NCBI RefSeq assembly: GCF_026930205.1
Contig: NZ_JANHOI010000003.1
Coordinates: 124,001-188,000, forward strand
Origin: Bartonella sp. 220B
GTDB taxonomy: Bacteria > Pseudomonadota > Alphaproteobacteria > Rhizobiales > Rhizobiaceae
Direction: 5' to 3'
DNA length: 64,000 nucleotides
Position numbers and translations under genes: made by a program. The notes beneath the pieces are model-generated. The model ran no database searches and was not told where the DNA came from. It worked only from the letters and a program-made list of their open reading frames with translations. Numbering within the stretch: position 1 is the first letter of the stretch; the number at the start of each line of letters is the position of its first letter. Positions 30,344-40,849 of this stretch are shown here, piece after piece.

Positions 30344-30751
30344 ATGAAAAAAATAGTGTGTTTTTTTGTGTTTAGCTCTCTCTTTCTAAACACCATGATA
30401 TCTAAAGCTGCAGATGCGTTTGTTGTAAGCAATCTTAATTTTAGAGCAGGACCAGGCACGCAACATGCACTTCGTGGACTTATTCCCGCAGGGAAATTGG
30501 TCTTTGTCCAAACTTGTGAAGGAAACTGGTGCCATATCAGATACAACGCTCAAACAGGTTGGGTATCATCTCGTTACCTCGCATTTAAAGAGGGAAATGA
30601 CCTTTATCATACATACGCAATATTTTCAGGAACAAATCGTAATATGTATGGCTTTAATATCCGTAATCGGCATAATGAACATTTTTATGGTATAAACGAA
30701 AGCAGCTGCTATCACACTAAAAACATCAAAAGAAACTCTTCAGAGAACTAA
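30344..30751 (+). CDS. Secreted SH3 domain-containing protein
   Basis: This 135-residue protein has a cleavable signal peptide (MKKIVCFFVFSSLFLN, cleavage probably after SKA near residue 22). One bacterial SH3 (SH3b) domain spans about residues 24-85, recognised by LNFRAGPGTQHALRGLIPAG, GNWCHIRY and GWVSSRYL. Such domains bind peptidoglycan or peptides. The last 45 residues are Asn/His-rich, without a known motif. Function beyond periplasmic binding cannot be given. Confidence 0.82.
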   Translation: MKKIVCFFVFSSLFLNTMISKAADAFVVSNLNFRAGPGTQHALRGLIPAGKLVFVQTCEGNWCHIRYNAQTGWVSSRYLAFKEGNDLYHTYAIFSGTNRNMYGFNIRNRHNEHFYGINESSCYHTKNIKRNSSEN

Positions 30752-30880
30752 CCAAATATCCTATGAAATACTTCAATAAGTCTAAATAAAACTGCTAATT
30801 AACGCTTTATCATTTTTTTATTCAAACTGGTGAATGGGATATTTTTAAAACACATATATTTCTATATCAAGGAAGAATGA

Positions 30881-33049
30881 ATGAAAAATGGTGTTACAGC
30901 AACAGTTGAAGCTCTTTCCATACTGATTGCCTCGGGTAATCCTCTTTTTAAAAATGGAGTCTTATGGACACCCCACCGTCCTGTTCGCCCTGAAAAATCT
31001 GAAGGGGGCATTTCATTTCAACTCAACACATCCTTTGAACCAGCAGGGGATCAACCTAAAGCAATCAAAACTCTGGTTGAGGGAATTGAAAAGAATGAAC
31101 GTACGCAAGTGCTTTTGGGCGTTACAGGATCAGGAAAAACCTACACAATGGCCAAAATCATTGAAAAAACGCAACGTCCAGCTTTGATCTTAGCACCCAA
31201 TAAAACTCTAGCAGCACAACTTTACGGAGAATTTAAAAGTTTTTTTCCCCACAATGCCGTAGAATATTTTGTTTCCTATTACGACTATTATCAGCCGGAA
31301 GCCTATGTTGCACGCTCTGACACTTATATTGAAAAAGAATCCTCCATTAATGAACAAATCGACCGTATGCGCCATGCTGCAACACGCGCTGTTCTTGAAC
31401 GTGATGATGTCATTATTGTTGCATCTGTATCCTGTATTTACGGGATTGGTTCGGTAGAAACCTATACTGCAATGACCTTCAAAATAGAAAAAGGTCAAAA
31501 ACTCAATCAACGAAAATTACTGACCGATTTAGTTGCTCAACATTATCGTCGACAAGATATCAATTTCATTCGCGGTTCTTTTCGTGTTCGTGGAGATACA
31601 ATTGAAATTTTCCCCGCTCACCTTGAAGATCGTGCTTGGCGCCTCTCTCTGTTTGGTGATGAAGTAGAAACAATTACTGAATTTGATCCGCTCACAGGAC
31701 AAAAAACAGATAACCTTCAATCGATTAAAATTTATGCCAATTCACACTACGTAACACCGCGACCAACATTAAATCAAGCAATAAAGTCAATCAAAATGGA
31801 GCTCGTTCAACGCCTCGATGAATTGAATGCAGCTGGACGTCTTTTAGAGGCACAACGTTTAGAACAGCGTACAATCTTTGATTTAGAAATGTTAGAAACA
31901 ACCGGCTCCTGCCCCGGAATTGAAAATTATTCACGCTACTTAACAGGAAGAAAACCTGGTGAACCACCACCAACCTTGTTTGAATACATTCCAAACAATG
32001 CTCTTGTTTTTATTGATGAAAGCCATGTCACAATTCCCCAAATCGGAGGCATGTACCGCGGAGACTTTCGAAGAAAAGCAACCTTAGCAGAATATGGATT
32101 TCGCCTCCCTTCTTGTATGGACAATCGTCCTTTACGTTTTGAAGAATGGGATGCCATGCGCCCACAAACTATTGCTGTCTCCGCAACACCTGGACGCTGG
32201 GAAATGGAAGAATCTCAAGGCATTTTTGCTGAACAAATTATTCGTCCAACAGGCCTTATTGATCCCTCAACAGAGGTTCGCCCAGCGCGCAATCAGGTTG
32301 ATGATGTTGTGAACGAAATTCGCAAAACAACTCATAAAGGTTACCGTACATTGGTCACTGTCCTGACCAAGCGTATGGCTGAAGATTTGACAGAATATCT
32401 CCACGAACAAGGTATCCGCGTACGCTATATGCATTCTGATATTGATACATTAGAACGCATTGAAATTCTACGTGATCTTCGGCTTGGCACCTTTGATGTC
32501 CTCATCGGTATCAATCTGCTTCGAGAAGGCTTAGATATTCCAGAATGTGGTTTTGTCGCCATTCTAGATGCCGATAAAGAGGGGTTTCTGCGCTCTGAAA
32601 CTTCACTCATACAAACAATCGGACGCGCTGCACGTAATGTAGATGGCCGTGTTATCCTCTACGCAGATACAATAACTGGGTCCATAGAACGAGCCTTACA
32701 GGAAACACAAAGACGCCGGCAAAAACAAATCGCCTATAATGAAGAACACCATATCACACCGACCAGTATCAAAAAAAATATCAGTGATATTCTTAATTTG
32801 GGATGTGAAAATGAGCATACTCCTACAAATGTTCCTGATTTTATGAGGAAAAACAATAGAATCGGCAAAAATTTAACACTTCATATTCAACATCTCGAAA
32901 AATCAATGCGTCAAGCAGCAGCTGACCTTAATTTTGAAGAAGCAGCACGCCTTCGTGATGAAATCAAACAACTACAGAAAATCGAATTGGCAATTGCGAA
33001 TGATCCCTTAACACATCATAACGAACAATCCATCCACAAAACTAAATGA
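30881..33049 (+). CDS. uvrB: Excinuclease ABC subunit UvrB
   Basis: UvrB is the damage-verifying subunit of nucleotide excision repair. The 722-residue protein has Walker A GVTGSGKT at residues 80-87, the DNA-clamping beta-hairpin ([11 protein letters not shown] and [11 protein letters not shown]), the helicase motif DESHVT, motif V/VI ([22 protein letters not shown]) and a C-terminal UVR domain ([16 protein letters not shown]) that binds UvrC. It is about 45 residues longer at the N-terminus than the E. coli protein, as is common in this order. AAGGAAG precedes the ATG. Confidence 0.98.
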   Translation: MKNGVTATVEALSILIASGNPLFKNGVLWTPHRPVRPEKSEGGISFQLNTSFEPAGDQPKAIKTLVEGIEKNERTQVLLGVTGSGKTYTMAKIIEKTQRPALILAPNKTLAAQLYGEFKSFFPHNAVEYFVSYYDYYQPEAYVARSDTYIEKESSINEQIDRMRHAATRAVLERDDVIIVASVSCIYGIGSVETYTAMTFKIEKGQKLNQRKLLTDLVAQHYRRQDINFIRGSFRVRGDTIEIFPAHLEDRAWRLSLFGDEVETITEFDPLTGQKTDNLQSIKIYANSHYVTPRPTLNQAIKSIKMELVQRLDELNAAGRLLEAQRLEQRTIFDLEMLETTGSCPGIENYSRYLTGRKPGEPPPTLFEYIPNNALVFIDESHVTIPQIGGMYRGDFRRKATLAEYGFRLPSCMDNRPLRFEEWDAMRPQTIAVSATPGRWEMEESQGIFAEQIIRPTGLIDPSTEVRPARNQVDDVVNEIRKTTHKGYRTLVTVLTKRMAEDLTEYLHEQGIRVRYMHSDIDTLERIEILRDLRLGTFDVLIGINLLREGLDIPECGFVAILDADKEGFLRSETSLIQTIGRAARNVDGRVILYADTITGSIERALQETQRRRQKQIAYNEEHHITPTSIKKNISDILNLGCENEHTPTNVPDFMRKNNRIGKNLTLHIQHLEKSMRQAAADLNFEEAARLRDEIKQLQKIELAIANDPLTHHNEQSIHKTK

Positions 33050-33769
33050 TACAATAAAATCTTTTTGCCGAAAAATATTTTTCTAAGAAAGATCTTAAGC
33101 GGATAATTTCAACCATAAGCGCCATCATTTTGGAGAATCGTAAGATAATAAAGAAAATATCAAACTGTCTAAAATAGATCTCAGCTTCTCTAAAACTTGA
33201 AAAACAAGTGGTAAAAGAGCCCCTTCCCATAAAATGCCCCCTTAGGGTCAATGATGTTCCAATTGAGCTAAAAAACAATTTAAAGAGAATATTTCCTATA
33301 TATAAAAACTTCCTATATAGAGTGTCTGCATATAATTGCACCATGATCGCTTATCAGCCTTATAAAAGCAATCAAACAGAGCAGTGCTCTATAACGCAAA
33401 GAGGTAAAATAAGATTTTATGACCATTCTATCAAAGTCTATGATGATAAAACCAATACCCTTTGTTCACACATCTTTTGTTCAGGTTCTATTTGCCAAAA
33501 TGATGTAAAAAAAGTATTATACAGGGAATTTTGCCCTTATAATAAAAAGTCTGTTGTTATTCATAAGAGTTTATAACTTAATCTGAGTAGAATATATTTT
33601 TTAAAAACAAATTTTTGTCACGATATTATTCTATGGTATTATAAGACATACAAAACTTAATGGGTTTTTATTTTTTTTCGCCACAATAAAGTTTCAAATT
33701 GTTCAGGCTCTATTCAGTTTGATACGTGTAGGATGTAAAAAAATACGAATTTACATAAGGAGTATCGCT
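33050..33769. other. Gap upstream of the BA14K gene
   Basis: A 122-codon frame at 33208-33576 has six Cys but no recognised family and no ribosome site, so it is only mentioned. A promoter for the next gene is visible: TTGTCA (33615-33620), 16 nt, TATTAT (33637-33642), giving a leader of about 120 nt. Confidence 0.4.
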
Positions 33770-34462
33770 ATGCAAAAAGTGGTTAGGCTGACAGTATTAT
33801 CCGCAATATCAACAGCAAGTGTTTTGATGCCACTAGAGACAACACTTGCAGACATGTCGTGGGCTAATGGTGAGCATATTTCAAGAAAAATAGATAGACA
33901 AATGCAGAGTGTAAATAAAAAAATAGATGATACGATGAGGAACATGTGGGCAGGCACCCCTCCTCACAGCTCTAGTATCCGTTCTAATGATTATAGCTCT
34001 CATGCAGCTCGTACGAAGCATCACCACCACTATAATGTTGACCATAGAAGGACAGAACAAAGTCATCATCATGTTGAACGCAAAACACATCGTTATGTGG
34101 AACGTCATACAACAACGCACCGTAATGTTTATGTGAATTCCGGTAACTCCGGTGATGCTTTAGCTGTAGGTATTTTAGGGCTTGCGACTGCTGCAGTTTT
34201 GGGTACAATTCTTAAAAAACCAGAACAGCCTCAAATTATCTATCAAGCCCCACCACAAAATCAGATAATTTATCAAAAAGGTCCGCAAAAACAGGTGGTT
34301 TATAAAGGACAACAACCAGTGCAAAATCCACCACTCAACCAATCTTCGAAAGCTAAGTGGCTTAAATATTGCACAAAAAAATACCGTTCATTCAACCCTC
34401 AAACAGGAACTTTTCGAGGTTATGATGGCTTAGATCATCCCTGCTATGCTCCAGTAGATTGA
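33770..34462 (+). CDS. BA14K family protein
   Basis: The start at 33770 (MQKVVRLTVLSAIS) sits behind AAGGAG; a longer frame from 33719 lacks this. The roughly 230-residue product has a signal peptide (to about residue 25), then a His/Arg-rich segment (residues 85-120) and a single hydrophobic stretch GDALAVGILGLATAAVLGTI near residue 135. A Gln/Pro-rich linker follows, and the C-terminal BA14K motif CTKKYRSFNPQTGTFRGYDG ends in HPCYAP. BA14K proteins of Brucella are immunoreactive and lectin-like. A surface or periplasmic role is inferred. Confidence 0.85.
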   Translation: MQKVVRLTVLSAISTASVLMPLETTLADMSWANGEHISRKIDRQMQSVNKKIDDTMRNMWAGTPPHSSSIRSNDYSSHAARTKHHHHYNVDHRRTEQSHHHVERKTHRYVERHTTTHRNVYVNSGNSGDALAVGILGLATAAVLGTILKKPEQPQIIYQAPPQNQIIYQKGPQKQVVYKGQQPVQNPPLNQSSKAKWLKYCTKKYRSFNPQTGTFRGYDGLDHPCYAPVD

Positions 34463-34497
34463 ATTAACTTGGTAAATTAAAATAACATTATAAAAAA

Positions 34498-34520
34498 CCC
34501 GCTCTAAGGCGGGCTTTTAT
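34498..34520. terminator. Bidirectional intrinsic terminator
   Basis: CCCGC (34498-34502) and GCGGG (34509-34513) form a GC stem with a 6-nt loop. It lies between the convergent BA14K and metallo-hydrolase genes. On the plus strand CTTTTAT follows; on the minus strand TTTTTTATA follows, so it serves both. Confidence 0.85.
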
Positions 34521-34531
34521 GCATTTCTCTC

Positions 34532-35176
34532 TTAAATCCCTTGCAGAAAAGGATTGTTTTGGCGCTCATAGCCTATGCGACTTCCTGGACCATGTCCGCA
34601 AATGAAACAAACATCATCACCTAAAGGCACAACTTTTTCTCGAAGAGATGTCATTAACTTTTCATGAGAGCAGAATGGGAAATCGGTGCGTCCAATAGAG
34701 CCACGAAAGAGGACATCACCCAATAAAGCAAAACGTTCTTTTTCATTGAAATAAATGACATGACCAGGAGAATGTCCTGGGGTATGAAAAACCTTGAAGA
34801 CATGTTCCGCAAAATGAATGCACTCATCATCTTCTAACCATTGGTCAGGAACACAAATGCATGTATCAGTAATGCCATATTTTCTTGCACTTTCTTTTGC
34901 CGCATCCATCACAGGCTTATCATCGCGATGGGAACCAATAATTTTAACACCAAGCGCTTGTTTTGCTTGCATTGCAGCTCCCACATGATCAAAATGACCA
35001 TGTGTTATCCAAATAGCTTCAACAATAATACCACTCTTTTCGATCACTTCTTGAATGCGAAACCAGTCACCACCAGGATCAACGAGAACACCCACTTTTT
35101 GTTCACTATCAAAAAGCAAAGTGCAATTTTGTTGAAAAGGTGTAACCGGAATAATATATGTGCTAAGTTTCCCCAT
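34532..35176 (-). CDS. MBL-fold metallo-hydrolase (glyoxalase II-like)
   Basis: The start MGKLSTYIIPVTPFQQN at 35176 gives 214 residues; an upstream ATG adds ten. The metallo-beta-lactamase signature is HGHFDHVGAA (about residue 61). Further metal ligands lie in HTPGHSPGHVIY, LLGDVLF and ICGHGPGS. The pattern fits the YcbL/hydroxyacylglutathione hydrolase-like group, so a thioester hydrolase is likely, with unknown substrate. It is divergent from the two-component genes. Confidence 0.88.
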   Translation of the reverse strand: MGKLSTYIIPVTPFQQNCTLLFDSEQKVGVLVDPGGDWFRIQEVIEKSGIIVEAIWITHGHFDHVGAAMQAKQALGVKIIGSHRDDKPVMDAAKESARKYGITDTCICVPDQWLEDDECIHFAEHVFKVFHTPGHSPGHVIYFNEKERFALLGDVLFRGSIGRTDFPFCSHEKLMTSLREKVVPLGDDVCFICGHGPGSRIGYERQNNPFLQGI

Positions 35177-35223
35177 GACATCCTTTTCAAAAATAAGATT
35201 TCTCAACTTACAAGGAGCATTCC

Positions 35224-35238
35224 TCTCCTTATAGGAGA
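35224..35238. promoter_or_regulatory. 15-bp palindrome in the divergent MBL/regulator spacer
   Basis: TCTCCT-TAT-AGGAGA is a perfect 6-3-6 dyad, 48 bp upstream of the hydrolase start and 80 bp upstream of the response regulator. It may be an operator, or a small mRNA hairpin masking an SD-like AGGAGA. Confidence 0.3.
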
Positions 35239-35317
35239 ATAGTCTTCTCGACAGCTTTATGCAAGTTATGTAAAGTTGAGTTTTATGTAAACTAAATTTT
35301 TGTCAAGGTTTTAAAGA

Positions 35318-36022
35318 ATGACCGATCACATTCAAGTTTTATGTGACGATGCCCCTCACCTTCTTGTGATTGATGATGATACCCGTATTCGCAATCTTTT
35401 ATCTCAATTTCTCATGAAAAATGGATTTCGTGTTTCAGTCTCAGCTCATGCTGATCAAGCAAGACGACAGCTCGCAAGCTTAGATTTTGATCTTCTGATA
35501 GTTGATATTATGATGCCCGGCGAAAATGGCATCAATCTCACCTCCTCACTGCGTCAGAAAAAAAATATTCCCATTCTCATGCTCACAGCTTTATCAGAAA
35601 TAGACAATCGTATCGATGGTCTAGAAGCCGGAGCAGATGATTATCTCGCTAAGCCGTTTGATCCTCGTGAGCTTCTCCTTCGTATCAATGCCATTTTGCG
35701 TCGTGGTTTTCCCCTAAACCAACCCAAAATTGAGCAGATCATTTTTGGACCTTATATATTTTCCATTTCACGGCGCGAACTTAAAAAAGGAGGAGAAATG
35801 ATTAAATTGACAGAGAGAGAACAAGAAATGATGGTCATTTTTGCCGAAAATGCGGGCAATACAATTCGCCGCCATAAATTTGCAACGGATGACAGCAATA
35901 TCAGTGAACGTTCTATTGATGTACAAATCAATCGTCTTCGCCGTAAGATCGAAAAAAATCCAACAACCCCCATATGGCTTCAAACTGTGCGAGGAATAGG
36001 TTATAAACTCACAATTGAATAG
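35318..36022 (+). CDS. OmpR/PetR-family response regulator
   Basis: The 234-residue protein has a receiver domain with the acidic pocket (VIDDD near residue 19), the phosphoacceptor Asp63 in LLIVDIMMPGE and the conserved Lys in LAKPFDPRE. An OmpR-type winged helix follows (ISERSIDVQINRLRRKIE, then TVRGIGYKL). It resembles the OmpR/PetR branch of alphaproteobacteria. The next gene is its partner kinase. The regulon cannot be deduced here. Confidence 0.93.
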   Translation: MTDHIQVLCDDAPHLLVIDDDTRIRNLLSQFLMKNGFRVSVSAHADQARRQLASLDFDLLIVDIMMPGENGINLTSSLRQKKNIPILMLTALSEIDNRIDGLEAGADDYLAKPFDPRELLLRINAILRRGFPLNQPKIEQIIFGPYIFSISRRELKKGGEMIKLTEREQEMMVIFAENAGNTIRRHKFATDDSNISERSIDVQINRLRRKIEKNPTTPIWLQTVRGIGYKLTIE

Positions 36023-36029
36023 ACATATA

Positions 36030-37370
36030 ATGATCAAAGCTTTAAGAAAATTTGTCCGATGGTTAACAAAGAAAATGCCTAAACGGCTTTATGCCCGCTC
36101 TTTGATCATTATTATCGCTCCTATGGTCCTCCTGCAAACAGTTATTGGCTACATCTTCATGGAACGGCACTGGCAAATGGTGACAGAACGTCTTTCAACC
36201 GCTGTCGTCCATGATATTTCTGCAATTATTGATATTATTGAAACCTATCCGCAACAAAAAAACTATGAAGAGATTAAGCGTATTGCACAACAGCGCATGG
36301 GGTTAAACATTTCTATCCTACCCCCAGCTCCTCTTCCCTCTCCAGGACCTAAACCATTTTTTGCCATCCTTGATTATTTTCTCAGTGAGGAAATTACTCA
36401 CCAAATTAACCGTCCCTTCTGGATTGATACAGTAGGCGATTCTGATCTTGTAGAAATCCGCATTCACCTTGGTCATAATATCTTGCGTGTCTTTGCACTA
36501 CGCAGCCAAGCTTACGCTTCCAATACCGCTATTTTTTTAAGCTGGATGGTAGGAACAGCTCTCGTTTTATTGCTGATAGCAATTTACTTCTTGCACAATC
36601 AAATTAAACCAATTCAACAATTAGCTGAAGCAGCAGAAAGTTTTGGACGTGGTCGTCCTTTACCAAAAGGATTTCATCCACAAGGCGCTGATGAAGTCCG
36701 TCGTGCTGGCATTGCTTTTTTACGTATGCGTGAACGTATTGAACGCCAAATCGAACAACGTACTATGATGCTTTCAGGTGTAAGCCATGATTTAAGAACT
36801 ATTCTTACGCGTTTTAAACTTCAGCTAGCATTAGCAAATACAGACTTTGATATGAAACCACTTGAGCAAGATGTAAGTGACATGCAAAATATGTTAGAAG
36901 GTTACCTTTCTTTCGCCCGTGGCGAAGGAAATGAAAGTGTTAAAAGCTTTGATTTAAATGCTCTTATGCAAAAATTCTCCGCCGATGCCCATCTCCACAA
37001 ACGTCAATTTTCCTATAGTGTTGAAGGTCCTACACACATACAAGTACGCCCTCATGCCTTCACCCGCCTCGTCAATAATCTTGTATCAAATGCATTTTGT
37101 TATGCGAACACTGTCCACCTAACAGCCATATCCAAACAAAACTCCCTCATCATGACTATCGACGATGATGGTCCTGGAATTCATGAAAATATGCGTACAG
37201 AAGTTTTCAAGCCATTTTTTAGACTCGACAAAGCACGAAATCAAGATGCCAGTGGAACGGGTCTTGGACTTTCTATTGCTCAAGATATAGCACGTAGCCA
37301 TGGAGGCAACATTCAATTAAACGATAGCCCTCTAGGAGGATTGCGCGCTATTCTTGATATCCCCCTCTAA
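36030..37370 (+). CDS. EnvZ-like sensor histidine kinase
   Basis: The chosen ATG (MIKALRKF) lies 8 nt after the regulator stop; a TTG at 36015 would overlap it. The roughly 446-residue membrane protein has two membrane segments (about 25-44 and 168-189) enclosing a periplasmic domain. Then come a HAMP region, the H-box GVSHDLRTILTRFKL with His253, and HATPase motifs (NNLVSNAFCYA, DDDGPGI, GTGLGLSIAQDI). The usual Pro after HDLRT is Ile, which seems to be common in this alphaproteobacterial subgroup. It forms a pair with the upstream regulator. Confidence 0.93.
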   Translation: MIKALRKFVRWLTKKMPKRLYARSLIIIIAPMVLLQTVIGYIFMERHWQMVTERLSTAVVHDISAIIDIIETYPQQKNYEEIKRIAQQRMGLNISILPPAPLPSPGPKPFFAILDYFLSEEITHQINRPFWIDTVGDSDLVEIRIHLGHNILRVFALRSQAYASNTAIFLSWMVGTALVLLLIAIYFLHNQIKPIQQLAEAAESFGRGRPLPKGFHPQGADEVRRAGIAFLRMRERIERQIEQRTMMLSGVSHDLRTILTRFKLQLALANTDFDMKPLEQDVSDMQNMLEGYLSFARGEGNESVKSFDLNALMQKFSADAHLHKRQFSYSVEGPTHIQVRPHAFTRLVNNLVSNAFCYANTVHLTAISKQNSLIMTIDDDGPGIHENMRTEVFKPFFRLDKARNQDASGTGLGLSIAQDIARSHGGNIQLNDSPLGGLRAILDIPL

Positions 37371-37419
37371 AATATTATACAAATTTTCTATCAAAAAACT
37401 GTAAAAGAAACTTGATAAT

Positions 37420-37923
37420 TTAGGCATTCCCTATAGTTTCAAACAAAGCGTATTGCAGTGCCTTACAAGCACTTTCCCCTCTCCAAGCAACCATCTGAAA
37501 TGCAACATAATAGCTTTCACAGATTTTAAGCGCATGTATCAACAATGTTTCAACCTGTAAATGAGATGGATGCACCCCACCAGCCAGAAGAAGCCCCTGC
37601 CGATAAATAACTGAATTATTCCCTTGCCAATAATCAAAATGTCCGAGTAACAATTTTTCATTAATTGCCAGCAATAAGCGATGCATTTCTGTTGTTCGAG
37701 CACTTTCAATAGAAAGATCAAATGCACAAGCTAAATGAAGGGCCTCCTGCTCTTCCATCCATGAAAAAGCGAGGCGATAATTTGTCCGCTTCCCTTCCAC
37801 ACAAACACTGATCTCATCTTGTGCATCCCGCTCAAATGACCAATCATATTTGCAGGCAATCTGTTCAATAAAATCAACAGGATGCTCTTCCCTTTCTGTG
37901 GCGCAAAATGCAAGCCTCATCAT
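37420..37923 (-). CDS. YbjN domain-containing protein
   Basis: The 167-residue cytoplasmic protein carries the YbjN/type III chaperone-like fold: residues 15-135 include a series of strands, FDLSIESARTTEMHRLLLAI and GHFDYWQGNNSVIYRQGLLL. Hyphomicrobiales carry a single conserved copy. In E. coli YbjN affects motility and stress responses, but the mechanism is unknown. It is convergent with the histidine kinase gene. Confidence 0.85.
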   Translation of the reverse strand: MMRLAFCATEREEHPVDFIEQIACKYDWSFERDAQDEISVCVEGKRTNYRLAFSWMEEQEALHLACAFDLSIESARTTEMHRLLLAINEKLLLGHFDYWQGNNSVIYRQGLLLAGGVHPSHLQVETLLIHALKICESYYVAFQMVAWRGESACKALQYALFETIGNA

Positions 37924-38300
37924 AAACCCTCAATTATATTAAAACATTGTACATTAAAACTTTGTCAACAGAACACAAATCAGCTAAATTGTAACAACAT
38001 CTTGCTACAAGCAAAGCTTTTACACCAAACAAATACACATTAAAAACAATCGACAGTACACACTACCCAGAACACAAGAATGCTTCTCGCGGCAACTCGA
38101 TAATAACAAAACGAATCATCAAGTTCTTCCAGTGTATTGATACAATTTCAGAGTACTAGCCCCCCTGATTGAAAAAAAATGTTTTCTACAAAAAACAAAT
38201 CAAAAAATAAATAGGCAATCTACTCTAACAGACTCAGGATTAAGCATTTTTTAGTTTCACGCATCACATTGAAAAATTGGGGATATTTTTTCTAAGACTG
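37924..38300. other. Gap between ubiK and ybjN-type gene
   Basis: About 375 nt of AT-rich sequence, downstream of ubiK and upstream of the YbjN gene on the minus strand. It should hold the YbjN promoter. No other signal was seen. Confidence 0.3.
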
Positions 38301-38558
38301 TTATTTTTTTTGTGTCTTTGTTTTTTCTAACGCGTCAAGATGTTTTTTCAAATCAGCATTATCGGCCTGTATTTTCAATACCATTTCCTTAAAAGTCTCA
38401 AATTCTTCACGTGAAACAAGATCAAGTTTATTGGCTATCTTTTCAGCTTGCGAACGAAAAGCTGTTCCTGCTTCCCGCCGTATACCTTGTGCAACACCAG
38501 CTGCATCTGTTGCTAATTTTGCTAATTCATCAAGAATACGATTTGATCCATTACGCAT
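38301..38558 (-). CDS. ubiK: Ubiquinone biosynthesis accessory factor UbiK (BMFP family)
   Basis: This 85-residue, mostly helical protein has the family layout: an amphipathic N-terminal helix (ILDELAKLATDAAGVAQGI), then DLVSREEFETFKEMVLKIQ leading into a C-terminal coiled coil and a Lys/Thr-rich tail. UbiK assists the late ubiquinone-synthesis complex by binding UbiJ and lipids. It fits with ubiC in this window. It is monocistronic and divergent from lgt. Confidence 0.87.
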   Translation of the reverse strand: MRNGSNRILDELAKLATDAAGVAQGIRREAGTAFRSQAEKIANKLDLVSREEFETFKEMVLKIQADNADLKKHLDALEKTKTQKK

Positions 38559-38835
38559 GAGATTTTCCTTTAATTAAAATGTCTGATACAGGCATTATAG
38601 CGTATTTTCACAACATTTAGATATAATTTTTGTTCCTTTTATCCTACGGATTTTATTTCACCACGCAGATTTTACTCTAAATTTTTTACACTTCTTTTAT
38701 CATCATAAAGTTTTAGCTCTAAAAACCAGTGGAAACCCACCACTCTCCTAGCTTGACCATTGCGCGTTCATCTGTCATTCCTGTGTTATTTCTGACCATT
38801 ATCTATAACTCTATATAATGTGAAATGCTTACTCC

Positions 38836-39714
38836 ATGAATAATCTTTCTTGTCCAGCCATCGCTTTTCCATCTTTTCTCGATCCCGTAATTATACAGTT
38901 AGGCCCCGTATCTCTTCATTGGTACGGACTTGGCTACGTAGTGGGCATTCTTTTTGCTTGGTGGTATGCGCAAAAATTATTAAGAAAACAATCCCTATGG
39001 TATGCAAATCAGCCTCCTATGGATGAAGAAAAGATAGGGGATTTTGTTGTCTGGTCTGCCATCAGTGTCGTTGTTGGTGGTCGCTTAGGACAAGTACTTG
39101 TATGGGATCCCGTTTATTATTTTAACCATCCTAGTGCCATCGTTGCAGTATGGGATGGAGGAATGTCCTTTCATGGAGGACTGATAGGCATCATCATTGC
39201 AATGATCTGGTTTGCCCGCAAAAACAATATCAATATACGAGCAATGTTTGATATCATTGCTGCAGGTGCTCCTATTGGTATCGGCATTGTAAGAATATGT
39301 AACTTCATTAACCAAGAGTTATGGGGCAATGCTACCACAATGCTTTGGGCGGTTTGTTTTCCACTAGATCCCTATTATTTACCGCGTCATCCAAGCCAAC
39401 TTTACGAAGCATTCATGGAAGGGTTTGTTCTCTTTATCATTTTATCCCTTATTATTTTTGCTTTCAAAGCGTTAAAACGCCCTGGCGCCGTAGCAGGAAC
39501 ATTTATTATAGGCTATGCAATAGCACGGAGCATTGCAGAAATTTATCGTGCTCCTCAAGAAGACCCAGAATGGTTTTCTACCCTGTTTCATCCTACTGGA
39601 TTTACCTATGGTATGGCCTTATCTCTTCCTATGCTTTTTATAGGGCTTTATCTGCTTCTCAAAGCCTTTAAACACAAGTCTACAAAAAATGAGCACCCTC
39701 AAAGAAAAAATTAA
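38836..39714 (+). CDS. lgt: Prolipoprotein diacylglyceryl transferase Lgt
   Basis: Lgt transfers diacylglycerol from phosphatidylglycerol to the lipobox Cys of prelipoproteins in the inner membrane. The 292-residue protein has seven predicted membrane segments and the family motifs [40 protein letters not shown] (the usual GNFIN motif with Cys for Gly) and [12 protein letters not shown]. The last 26 nt overlap the start of the next gene, indicating translational coupling. Confidence 0.97.
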   Translation: MNNLSCPAIAFPSFLDPVIIQLGPVSLHWYGLGYVVGILFAWWYAQKLLRKQSLWYANQPPMDEEKIGDFVVWSAISVVVGGRLGQVLVWDPVYYFNHPSAIVAVWDGGMSFHGGLIGIIIAMIWFARKNNINIRAMFDIIAAGAPIGIGIVRICNFINQELWGNATTMLWAVCFPLDPYYLPRHPSQLYEAFMEGFVLFIILSLIIFAFKALKRPGAVAGTFIIGYAIARSIAEIYRAPQEDPEWFSTLFHPTGFTYGMALSLPMLFIGLYLLLKAFKHKSTKNEHPQRKN

Positions 39715-40768
39715 AGAGATTATTGCGCACAACGGACCAATCACAGTCAGTCAATATATGACCTTAGCCCTGACTGATTCCCAATTTGGCTATTATCAAA
39801 CGCAAAAACCCTTTGGACGTGACGGTGACTTCATCACAGCACCTGAAATAAGCCAATTATTTGGAGAGATGATTGGCATTTGGGCCCTTGCTAGCTGGAA
39901 AGCCCAAGGTTGCCCTCAACCTTTCATTCTCGCTGAAATGGGTCCAGGACGTGGAACACTCATGGATGATGTTCTGCGTACTATTCAAAAATTATCGACA
40001 ACAGCATTTCATGCTGCTGAAATTTTTCTTATTGAAATAAGCAAAAAACTCGCCGAAGAACAAAAAAAACGTCTTTCTTCATATCAAAAAAAAATCTATA
40101 ATGTTCAAAGCTTTGATCAAATCACCTCAAAACCTCTCTTCTTAATTGCCAATGAGTTTTTCGATACACTCCCCATCAACCAATATATTAAAATCAATGG
40201 AAAATGGAAAGAACGCCGTATTTCAGTGAATCAAGATGGAAATTTCATTTTTATTGCTGTTCCAGATAAACTTCCTTCTTCTTGCTTACAGTCCTATTGT
40301 TCTGAAATACCTGACGGAACCATTTTTGAACACGCGCCCTCTCGACATCAATTAATGCAACAAATCAGCAACCACTTAATAAAAGTAACCGGTTCTGCTT
40401 TGCTTATTGACTATGGTGCTTCTGATCTTGCCTTTGGCGATACATTACAAGCAGTTTCAAAGCATAGATTCCGTGATATCTTTGAAGCTCCCGGTGAACA
40501 TGATTTAACATCCCATGTTGATTTTTCTTTTTTAAAAAAAATAGCTCTTGAACAAGACTGTTTTACTGAAATTCTAGAACAAGGAGAATTTCTCCTAAAA
40601 ATGGGGCTTTTGGAGCGCGCACAACAGCTTGGAGCAGGAAAAAGCACAACACAAAAAGACAAAATTCACCAAGATATCGAACGATTAGCCGGTCCAGATC
40701 AAATGGGCAAATTATTTAAAGTCTTATATGTTTGTGATAAAAACATCCCCTTACCCCCTCGATTTTAA
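39689..40768 (+). CDS. MidA/NDUFAF7-type class I SAM methyltransferase
   Basis: This 359-residue protein has [21 protein letters not shown] near its start, then the SAM-binding [18 protein letters not shown] and [11 protein letters not shown]. These are hallmarks of the NDUFAF7 (MidA) family, which in mitochondria methylates an arginine of a complex I subunit. Bacterial members are presumed to aid complex I assembly or a related protein. It overlaps lgt by 26 nt and is followed by pgeF. Confidence 0.92.
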   Translation: MSTLKEKIKEIIAHNGPITVSQYMTLALTDSQFGYYQTQKPFGRDGDFITAPEISQLFGEMIGIWALASWKAQGCPQPFILAEMGPGRGTLMDDVLRTIQKLSTTAFHAAEIFLIEISKKLAEEQKKRLSSYQKKIYNVQSFDQITSKPLFLIANEFFDTLPINQYIKINGKWKERRISVNQDGNFIFIAVPDKLPSSCLQSYCSEIPDGTIFEHAPSRHQLMQQISNHLIKVTGSALLIDYGASDLAFGDTLQAVSKHRFRDIFEAPGEHDLTSHVDFSFLKKIALEQDCFTEILEQGEFLLKMGLLERAQQLGAGKSTTQKDKIHQDIERLAGPDQMGKLFKVLYVCDKNIPLPPRF

Positions 40769-40849
40769 TGACCGGCAACTATTCTTATTGACAAATACAT
40801 CTCATACACCATTCTTACTCAAAAAAGGCTCTTTCTATAAGGAATTTTT

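Noticed and set aside
33208-33576. 122-codon plus-strand frame
   Set aside because: There is no recognisable domain and no ribosome site at either ATG; kept only as a note in the gap entry.
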